The translations under genes were made by a program, and so were the position numbers. Below the pieces are notes generated by a model. It was not told the origin of the DNA. It made no database searches and saw only the letters and a program-made list of their open reading frames with translations. A DNA stretch of 64,000 bases from Leptospira wolbachii serovar Codice str. CDC (GTDB taxonomy: Bacteria > Spirochaetota > Leptospiria > Leptospirales > Leptospiraceae): NCBI RefSeq assembly GCF_000332515.2, contig NZ_AOGZ02000014.1:822001-886000 (forward strand), written 5' to 3'. Shown here one piece after another: positions 58,270 to 64,000 of the stretch (position 1 is its first letter; the number at the start of each line of letters is the position of its first letter).

Positions 58270-58341
58270 AGCGGGAAACGGGACTTGAACCCGCGACCCT
58301 CTCCTTGGCAAGGAGATGCTCTACCGCTGAGCTATTCCCGC
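58270..58341 (-). tRNA. tRNA-Gly (GCC anticodon)
   Basis: Reads GCGGGAA...TTCCCGC on the minus strand: a 7-bp acceptor stem, D arm AGCTCAGCGGTAGAGC, anticodon stem CTCCT/AGGAG around TTGCCAA (anticodon GCC), and the T arm GGTTCAAGTC. A U discriminator follows; CCA is not encoded. It lies upstream of tig in the same direction. Confidence 0.95.
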
Positions 58342-58590
58342 AGAAGGTTTGTGAAACCATCATTTGGAATTGGGTCAAATCGGCAAGGAAAAAAGGCAAA
58401 AATTACAAAGGAAAATCGGATTCGAAATAAGAACATGTGCTTCCATATTCATCTAAAACAATCAGTCACAAATTGCCACCTAACAAATATTCAACCAAAC
58501 AATGGCGAAAACTTGTCGTTCGTTTTTTTTGGTCCCAAATTAGAACTTCCCATTTCCCAAATACTAACGCCGTACTTTTTTGATCGGTAA

Positions 58591-58842
58591 CTTATCAATT
58601 CAGCATACCTTTATATTCGAAAACAGAAAGCACCAACCACGGTAGTCAGCTTTCTAAGCTTTGTCGAAATTTATGGATCGGAGGTGGTGGACTTAGATAA
58701 TAATGAACAAGATTCAAAATATATCTTAAGGAAATCCCTGGACGTAACTCCAAAATACAAGCCTTATGTGGTGTTTTGGCTAAGGAATCCATTGTCAATA
58801 GGGATTATCAACCACAGTTCCCTACCAAACAACGCTTGTTAG
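58591..58842 (+). pseudogene. Possible remnant of a protein-coding gene
   Basis: 84 open codons bounded by TAA (58588-58590) and TAG (58840-58842). There is no ATG in frame; a GTG GTG pair near 58683 has GGAG next to it but leaves only about 50 residues. Composition (charged helix, then VVFWLRNPLSIGIINHSS) looks more coding than random, but no family is recognised. Chance openness is possible. Confidence 0.2.
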
Positions 58843-59028
58843 TACCACTCTAACCTAAGATTTATTTACTGGAAATGAGCTTTGTAAGGTTATTTTCTAC
58901 CAAACAAAGTTCACTGTTCTTATATTTTTAGATTGATTCCATGTCACCGTATCATCCGCACATATACTCAACGAATTTGAAAAAAATTTGATGATTCAGA
59001 AAAAATTGCGTATTTAAACCGAATTCTC

Positions 59029-59059
59029 TTGACACATTTTCCATATCTGCGACTAACTA
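59029..59059 (+). promoter_or_regulatory. Possible sigma-70 promoter of the first paralogous lipoprotein
   Basis: A perfect TTGACA is followed after 19 bases by TAACTA, a weak -10. The ATG lies 45 bases downstream with AAGGAAA just before it. The spacing is poor, so the exact -10 is uncertain. Confidence 0.3.
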
Positions 59060-59103
59060 GTACCCGCTGGCAAACGGCGATAATATTCCATAAGGAAACA
59101 CGA

Positions 59104-59808
59104 ATGAAAAAAACAACATCTATCCTCCTCGCTCTACTTTTCGTAGCTGCGGTTTTTGGTAACTGTAAAGAAGATAAAAAAGACGACACTCCTGTACTTG
59201 CTCTTTTGCTTTATGCAAATGACCAATTAAGTGGTAACTGTGCTACTGTTACTAGAAACGCTGCAAATAACTACTCTGCGTCCCTTACTTCTGTTCCAAA
59301 AGGTGGTTGTAAAGTGAACCAAACAAAAGCAGAAGCAGAAGCAAGTTTCAATACTCAAAAAACTAGCATCCTTGCTTTCTATACAAAAGCAGGATCTACT
59401 TGTGATACTTCTGCTACTTTTGTAACAAATCAAATTAACACTCAAATCACAAACTCTAACAACCAAACCGATGCTGCTTTTGCTGCCACTGTTGAGAAAA
59501 CAAGAGCATTCTCAGTTGGTAACCTTGTTACAGAATCAGCATTGTATCAAAAAAATACACTCGGTAGAACTGATGCACAAATTGCTGCGATGACTCCTGG
59601 TAATTTAAATGACCTTTTCTTTAACACTGCTATCACTTATGCTGGTTTCGTATCTGCATCTTGTGCAACTGCGGTAAAAGCTTTGGACCAAACTACTGCT
59701 GACGCGTTAACTTCAACTCCACCTACAAAACTAGTATCTTCCTCTTGTACTTACGGTTCTGCAGCAGCCGCAAATACAAAATGTGCAACTCTTTCTACTG
59801 AGTTCTAA
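59104..59808 (+). CDS. Lipoprotein, TIGR04452-like, paralogue 1
   Basis: 234 residues. AAGGAAA precedes the ATG. The signal MKKTTSILLALLFVAAVFGNC gives Cys21. The mature part has ALLLYANDQLSGNCATV, SLTSVPKGGCK, then a helical core with paired cysteines (GSTCDTS; SASCATAV; SSSCTYG; TKCATLS). Eight cysteines in total suggest several disulfides. The module matches what I recall as leptospiral TIGR04452 lipoproteins. It is followed by an intrinsic terminator and, after a different gene, by a close paralogue at 60654. Confidence 0.8.
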   Translation: MKKTTSILLALLFVAAVFGNCKEDKKDDTPVLALLLYANDQLSGNCATVTRNAANNYSASLTSVPKGGCKVNQTKAEAEASFNTQKTSILAFYTKAGSTCDTSATFVTNQINTQITNSNNQTDAAFAATVEKTRAFSVGNLVTESALYQKNTLGRTDAQIAAMTPGNLNDLFFNTAITYAGFVSASCATAVKALDQTTADALTSTPPTKLVSSSCTYGSAAAANTKCATLSTEF

Positions 59809-59837
59809 GATCTCTTAAGAAATTTAAGTTTTTAAGG

Positions 59838-59866
59838 ACCGGTCACCTAAGTGGCCGGTTTTTTTA
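59838..59866 (+). terminator. Intrinsic terminator after lipoprotein paralogue 1
   Basis: ACCGGTCAC, loop CTAA, GTGGCCGGT forms a 9-bp stem (one G-T pair) followed directly by seven Ts. Located 30 bases after the stop at 59808. Confidence 0.9.
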
Positions 59867-59902
59867 TTTACTTTGCCCATCTCATGGCAATTCTCCTCTT
59901 AT

Positions 59903-60544
59903 ATGAAAAAAATCTTTATCATTACTTTCTCCTGCCTTTATTTTAACTGCTCTCCCGTACAATTCACAGAAGTGAAAAACCAAGCCTTAGTGCAGTGGAA
60001 TGACTTAGGTCTTGGTTTTTTCTTAGCTACCAAAGAAGTAGGAGATTTTTATCATGACCTAGCTTGGATTTACGGCGATTTAAAAGACCAATCCAAAACC
60101 TTTCCTCTGTTTAACGAATGGAGAGACCCAAAAACAAAACAACCTACACGTCGTTTGTGGTTTGGACCCGAGACACAAAAATTAGTGGAATGGTCTGATG
60201 AAAATCAAAACGGGATTTGGGAAACAAAAACCTATTTTAACCAAACCGCAAAAACAGGAATCACATCTGGACATATTGCCTACTCCGACTTCGATACTGA
60301 CGAAAATGGATTTATGAATGTTCGTATTTTTTTAGGGGCTCGCGTCGAAGAACTGGTCCAAGAAAAGGGAACCATTCGTATCTGGGCAGAAGGAAATGGC
60401 AACCTTGAAAAAGTCGATGCATTTATTCGCACAAAAAATCTAACCGACTTAGGCCCAAGCCGTATAATTCCTATTTCCGAATCCTGGGCGAATCACCCAG
60501 AAAAAGTTTCGCAAAGTAAATATAGGGCAGTTTATCAACCTTAG
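59903..60544 (+). CDS. Putative lipoprotein of unknown function
   Basis: 213 residues. The start at 59903 (MKKIFIITFSCLYFNCSPVQ) gives a lipoprotein signal with Cys16; a TTG at 59873 is the longer alternative. The mature part includes DLKDQSKTFPLFNEWRDPK, EWSDENQNGIWETKTYFN and SDFDTDENGFMNVRIF, whose D-x-N-x-N/D-G patterns resemble calcium-binding or dockerin-like loops, but this is only suggestive. It sits between the two paralogous lipoproteins and is in the same direction. Confidence 0.7.
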   Translation: MKKIFIITFSCLYFNCSPVQFTEVKNQALVQWNDLGLGFFLATKEVGDFYHDLAWIYGDLKDQSKTFPLFNEWRDPKTKQPTRRLWFGPETQKLVEWSDENQNGIWETKTYFNQTAKTGITSGHIAYSDFDTDENGFMNVRIFLGARVEELVQEKGTIRIWAEGNGNLEKVDAFIRTKNLTDLGPSRIIPISESWANHPEKVSQSKYRAVYQP

Positions 60545-60653
60545 GTGATTGGCATGCCATTAGTGTTATAATTCTTGACGTTAAGAACTAAACAAAGCCA
60601 ACCAGAATCGTACATTTATCGTATGGATGATTTTACATAAAAGGAACCTTCAA

Positions 60654-61352
60654 ATGAAAAAAATAACTTTAGCAACTTTTGTTTTACTAATAGTAGCTAC
60701 TCTCTTTACCAACTGTTTCGAACTAGACAAAAAAAAAGAAGATAACACTGCAATCACCGCACTATTGCTCTATGTTAATGACCAGTTAGGTGGAAATTGT
60801 GCAATGGTAATGAAAAGTGGAACCACTTATACAGCATCCTTATTTAGTATTCCCAAAGGTGGTTGTTCTAAACCTTCTACTAAAGAAGAAGCCATTGCAC
60901 TAAACCAATCAAATAAAGAAAAAACCACTGCCATCTTTACGAAAGCAGGTTCTAATTGTAATGCTGCACTTACAGCTTACACTAACACTATCAACAATAA
61001 CATAACCACATTGCAGAACCAAACAGAAGCACAATATACAGCTTCGGTAGCCAATACCAAGTATATTGTCATCGGCAATTTAGTTACAGAATCGGCTCTA
61101 ACTATGAAAAACGAACTAGGTTATACTGAAGCGCAAATTGCTTCGACTAACCCTGGCACGTTACAAGACTACTATATAACTGCAGCAATTTTGGTTTCGG
61201 GAGCCTCACAAGCATGTCAAAACGAAGTAAAATTACAAGGAAGCCCTGGATTACAAACAACTCCAGCGTCAGTTCTTTCCTATTCGGTATGCGCTTACGG
61301 TCCTACGGCGGCAGCGACTAGAAAATGTGCAACCCTTTCTGACCAGTATTAA
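60654..61352 (+). CDS. Lipoprotein, TIGR04452-like, paralogue 2
   Basis: 232 residues. AAAGGAACC precedes the ATG. The signal ends TLFTNC (Cys21). It runs parallel to paralogue 1: ALLLYVNDQLGGNCAMV, SIPKGGCSK, KTTAIFTKAGSNCNAA, GNLVTESALTMKNELGYTEAQIA and the C-terminal RKCATLSDQY. Cysteine positions are conserved between the two, implying the same fold. The genes probably arose by duplication spanning or flanking the intervening gene. Surface localisation is plausible. Confidence 0.8.
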   Translation: MKKITLATFVLLIVATLFTNCFELDKKKEDNTAITALLLYVNDQLGGNCAMVMKSGTTYTASLFSIPKGGCSKPSTKEEAIALNQSNKEKTTAIFTKAGSNCNAALTAYTNTINNNITTLQNQTEAQYTASVANTKYIVIGNLVTESALTMKNELGYTEAQIASTNPGTLQDYYITAAILVSGASQACQNEVKLQGSPGLQTTPASVLSYSVCAYGPTAAATRKCATLSDQY

Positions 61353-61397
61353 TCAATTTTGTTTTACCTTTCAGAAAGGCTAAACAAAAGTTTAAAT

Positions 61398-61433
61398 TTG
61401 TCTTACCGGTACGAATAGTAGCCGGTTAGACAA
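61398..61433 (+). terminator. Long inverted repeat after lipoprotein paralogue 2
   Basis: TTGTCTTACCGG pairs with CCGGTTAGACAA (12 bp, one mismatch) around a 12-base loop, 45 bases beyond the stop. There is no U-run, so it is a weaker terminator candidate than the one after paralogue 1, although both share an ACCGG...CCGGTT core. Confidence 0.4.
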
Positions 61434-61493
61434 TTCAATGTTATAAGATATTACTATAAATTCACTATCCTTCCAAAAGGACAACTCTCCCAG

Positions 61494-62153
61494 CTATTTC
61501 ACTAACAAAGGTTTCAGATATGGATAAACTGTTTCGGAAACTAATTTATGGCCTGCTTCTGTAGGGTGAATACCATCTTTTTGATTGAGTTTACGGATGG
61601 AGGCAACTTTTTCTAATATAAATGGAACTAGAGGCACATTCTCTTCTTTAGAAAGTTCTGGATATATAGAATTAAATGCACTCGCATATTTTTTACCCAT
61701 ATTGGGAGTTGCATACATCCCCACTAACAATATCTTAGTGTTTGGATATTGGGATTTAATTTGCCGAATCATCGAACGAAGGTTTTCTTTTGTTACGTTT
61801 GGACTAATGCCTCGGAGCATATCATTGGCACCTAATTCTAAAACAAAGATAGTAGGTTTTTCCGCAAGAACCCATTCTAACCTTCCAAGCCCACCGCTAG
61901 TTGTGTCTCCAGAAACACCAGCATTGGTCATTTGATAGGCATAGCCTTCTGCATTGATTCTTTTGGTCAATACATGGGGCCAGGCATCTTCGTAATCCAA
62001 AAGACCATACCCCGCCGTCAGGGAATCTCCGAAATAAATAATACGTTTAGTATCATTTGGTGTTTTGCTTGCAGAAGAATTGGTATTCGTCTGGTCAGAA
62101 GGGTTCCCACAAGAAAAAAGAAAAAACACGCTGAAAAAAATTATATAAGGCAT
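61494..62153 (-). CDS. GDSL/SGNH esterase lipoprotein (TesA-like)
   Basis: 219 residues. Lipoprotein signal MPYIIFFSVFFLFSC (Cys15). SGNH blocks are all present: block I FGDSLTAGYG (nucleophile Ser), block II GVSGDTTSGGLGRL, block III ELGANDMLRG, block V KDGIHPTEAGH (Asp and His). TesA-type enzymes act as lysophospholipase, arylesterase or thioesterase in the periplasm. The membrane attachment is unusual compared with soluble E. coli TesA. Confidence 0.92.
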   Translation of the reverse strand: MPYIIFFSVFFLFSCGNPSDQTNTNSSASKTPNDTKRIIYFGDSLTAGYGLLDYEDAWPHVLTKRINAEGYAYQMTNAGVSGDTTSGGLGRLEWVLAEKPTIFVLELGANDMLRGISPNVTKENLRSMIRQIKSQYPNTKILLVGMYATPNMGKKYASAFNSIYPELSKEENVPLVPFILEKVASIRKLNQKDGIHPTEAGHKLVSETVYPYLKPLLVK

Positions 62154-62271
62154 TACCTATTAGATTGTTTGGAAAGGATACAAATCAAACATTTTTGATC
62201 ACAATTTATACAAACTCTTCGACTGATTGGCTTTCAAAGAATTTTCCTTAGATACGTGGAAAATTTTGTAT

Positions 62272-63495
62272 TCAGTAAATTTTGTCTGCGTCGTAAAAAA
62301 AAGAAACTCCTGGCATAATATAAAACTCTGTAACTGTGTGTTTAACCGAGGCTGACATTTCCGAAAATCCAATATACACACTTCTAGAGGAATAATCGCT
62401 TCTTGGGACACCTCCGAGCGTATCACCCAAATACGTATCATAACTACGTTTGATGTCTTGGCGGATCATTCCAATGTCCAAGGTGAAACGACAATATTGA
62501 AAAGAAGATTCTATATTTAAAATGGTGCCCTTGTCTCTCACCTTTCCACCGTAAGCAGGAAGAACGCCAGATAAATTTGAACTTCCATCACTAAATGCTT
62601 CTTGGATGATTTGAGAACCTAACACAGTAAAGTTTCCTTTTCTATCTAGTAACTCTAATCTTGTCCGGAGTTCCCACCAATCCCGAAGTTTAAACTTGGC
62701 AAAAATTCCAGGTAAAATTCCTTTCATTGAATATTCAGCGTTTGCATCTCCACCAATAGACCAAGTAGCTTTGTTCGGAACTGTTGCCTCCGCTCTACTC
62801 GTAGAATAAGAACCGTATGAGATATTGTTTCTCTCCGTATATCGGTGGAAATTGATTGAGGGACCAATCATAAAAATTTTAGAAACCGGATGTGTATAGG
62901 AAAAACGAAGATGTTGGCTCACTCCTTCAAAACGTAACAAACGGTTCCCTTCGAAAGCACTGGCCCAATAGGTATCGGTTCTTGGAGAAAAAAAGTTATT
63001 GGATGCAGGAAGATCTCGGCTGTAAACACCAAGGGAAGTATCTTCCGCCAACTGAACTTCAAATTTATTTTTGTATCCGTACCGAATGTCCCAAAACTGA
63101 GAATTGAGTCCCAACTCTTTGGCAGGTTTGTAAGGAATAGAAAGTGGAGTTCCAGGTTCCGTGATTTGACGGAAAAGTGAATTTTGAAACCAAGCAGGCC
63201 CTGTTTCATTAAGAATTGCAGGAGATAATTTTCCAATCCCCCAACCACCACGGAACATCAACCTGTGCTCATATACGTGATTGAAGATATCCATCCGAGT
63301 TTTATTATCTTCCCGGTCTTCTAATGGTACAGAGGTTTGAGTTTCTGCCGGCGTTCTTTCTTGTTTTACTTCGGGACTGGTTACTCCCTTGGGAAGCTCT
63401 TGTGCAAACAAAGGCAATACAGAAATAAAAAGAAGGAGAATGAAAACATTACGTATGGATTTCGGTGGTATAACGTTTTTTAGCCTAGTAAACAA
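62272..63495 (-). CDS. Outer-membrane beta-barrel protein, unknown function
   Basis: 407 residues starting at a TTG (63495). A Sec signal (NVFILLLFISVLPLFAQ) is followed by a linker, then alternating amphipathic strands with aromatic girdles (FWDIRYGYKNKFEVQLAED; HLRFSYTHPVSKIFMIGPS; WWELRTRLELLDR) consistent with a barrel. Its last strand (EFYIMPGVSFFYDADKIY) ends in tyrosine rather than the usual phenylalanine. The gene overlaps the upstream OmpA-family gene by 11 bases, suggesting that the barrel and the peptidoglycan-binding protein work together. Confidence 0.68.
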   Translation of the reverse strand: MFTRLKNVIPPKSIRNVFILLLFISVLPLFAQELPKGVTSPEVKQERTPAETQTSVPLEDREDNKTRMDIFNHVYEHRLMFRGGWGIGKLSPAILNETGPAWFQNSLFRQITEPGTPLSIPYKPAKELGLNSQFWDIRYGYKNKFEVQLAEDTSLGVYSRDLPASNNFFSPRTDTYWASAFEGNRLLRFEGVSQHLRFSYTHPVSKIFMIGPSINFHRYTERNNISYGSYSTSRAEATVPNKATWSIGGDANAEYSMKGILPGIFAKFKLRDWWELRTRLELLDRKGNFTVLGSQIIQEAFSDGSSNLSGVLPAYGGKVRDKGTILNIESSFQYCRFTLDIGMIRQDIKRSYDTYLGDTLGGVPRSDYSSRSVYIGFSEMSASVKHTVTEFYIMPGVSFFYDADKIY

Positions 63496-64000
63496 TGCGA
63501 ACCGTCCCTACATAAATTTCTGTTCTACGGTTTTTCTTTTCTGCAAGCATCGTATCGATAATTTTTTGTAAATCAGCGAAACCATCCACTTCCTTAAAAC
63601 GTGCTTCAACTATTCTGTGAATCAGCTTTAATTCAAGTTTTACGGATTGAGAACGTTCCTTACTAAGTTTGAGGTTCATTGCAAATGCACCTACACTATC
63701 CGTGTGTCCACCAATACGACAATTGGTTTCAGGGTATGCTTCCATAGCATCCCCAACTTTGGCGATGAGTTCTTTTGCTTTTGGAGTGAGAGTTGATTTT
63801 CCAGATGGGAAAGCTACGTCCCCATCGATCACAATTAAAAGTTCTCGTAACCTTTTTTCATCATCTTCAATACGTTTGAGTTCGACCCCTTTTCCAACAA
63901 GACTTCCTCCCACTTCTTCAAATGGAGTTCCAGAGTGTTCGAAGTCACTCCGAAGGCCTTTGTAAATTTTTTCCAAATATTCGGAAGTGCCTAATTCATC
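63485..64000 (-). CDS. OmpA-family peptidoglycan-associated protein, 5' end missing
   Basis: The frame is open to the window edge, so the N-terminus and signal lie outside. What is visible (171 residues) is an OmpA-like C-terminal domain: DVAFPSGKSTLTPKAKELIAKV, RIGGHTDSVGAFAMNLKLSK with the TDSxG...LSxxRA-type peptidoglycan-binding pattern, and RRTEIYVGTVRIVY at the end. An inserted loop around KLIHRIVEARFKEVDGF is longer than in Pal. It binds meso-diaminopimelate in peptidoglycan and would anchor the outer membrane. Confidence 0.85.
   Translation of the reverse strand, partial: DELGTSEYLEKIYKGLRSDFEHSGTPFEEVGGSLVGKGVELKRIEDDEKRLRELLIVIDGDVAFPSGKSTLTPKAKELIAKVGDAMEAYPETNCRIGGHTDSVGAFAMNLKLSKERSQSVKLELKLIHRIVEARFKEVDGFADLQKIIDTMLAEKKNRRTEIYVGTVRIVY

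Larger units (their letters stand above)
58342..59103. other. Gene-poor stretch with a possible gene remnant
   Basis: About 760 bases without a complete gene. A frame open from 58591 to a TAG at 58842 (84 codons) reads like protein (e.g. SKYILRKSLDVTPKYKPYVV) but begins right after a stop and has no ATG; it may be the end of a decayed gene. The rest is AT-rich. The last 75 bases carry the promoter of the lipoprotein at 59104. Confidence 0.4.

Noticed and set aside
60547..60572. TTGGCA...TATAAT before the second paralogous lipoprotein as a sigma-70 or sigma-54 promoter
   Set aside because: Spacing is 12 bases for sigma-70, and the GC element of sigma-54 is missing at the -12 position.
62199..62441. 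80-codon minus-strand frame at the end of the outer-membrane barrel gene
   Set aside because: Most of it is out of frame within the barrel gene; no start signals, no recognisable domain.

Overview
The window reads as chromosomal DNA of a Leptospira, most likely from the saprophytic (L. biflexa-like) clade. The support is an AT-rich sequence of roughly 40% GC, many lipoproteins with the loose spirochaetal lipobox, families I know mainly from Leptospira (a giant protein resembling TIGR04388 'Lepto_longest', lipoproteins resembling TIGR04452, cyclases with a DUF5939-like front end), and a tig-clpP-clpX order. The species is inference. I see no phage, insertion sequence or CRISPR array. There is one tRNA gene and no rRNA.

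Layout. 1-8.0 kb: a partial aldose 1-epimerase, sppA, an MBOAT acyltransferase, an unknown lipoprotein, a small secreted TPR-like protein behind a consensus sigma-54 promoter, a bifunctional class A penicillin-binding protein and a metallo-beta-lactamase-fold hydrolase. 8.1-11.8 kb: rhomboid protease, lipoate ligase and glyA in one overlapping operon, facing a TANGO2/NRDE protein. 11.9-21.2 kb: a cell-surface glycan segment (DUF4254 protein, GT9, an exported unknown, GT4, an O-antigen ligase-like protein, a GH5 hydrolase), ending in a class III nucleotide cyclase.

21.7-39.6 kb: the most striking part is a ten-gene, minus-strand, translationally coupled operon. In transcription order it encodes a TolC-like outer-membrane factor, a Big_5-type lipoprotein, two further lipoproteins, a multi-pass membrane protein, an RND adaptor, two successive RND-type proteins (only the first keeps the TM4 aspartate), a 1918-residue exported protein ending in an M23/LytM-like domain, and a 165-residue lipoprotein whose start overlaps the giant gene's stop. 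It looks like a dedicated envelope or export machine bundled with a large cargo and, possibly, an immunity lipoprotein.

39.7-54 kb: a FecR plus DUF4384 pair, a mini-lipoprotein with a 400-residue exported protein, a PHP-like protein, an ArnT-like glycosyltransferase, a DCC thiol oxidoreductase, an M3 peptidase, a copper-handling pair (PCuAC-like plus Sco), an alpha/beta hydrolase, a hybrid histidine kinase with a degraded ATPase domain, and tatA-tatC followed by a degraded SpoIIE-type phosphatase. 54.0-58.3 kb: a lipoprotein subclass B1-like metallo-beta-lactamase, then clpX, clpP, tig and tRNA-Gly(GCC) on the minus strand. 58.3-64 kb: a gene-poor stretch, two paralogous lipoproteins flanking an unrelated one, a TesA-like GDSL esterase, an outer-membrane barrel protein and a partial OmpA-family protein.
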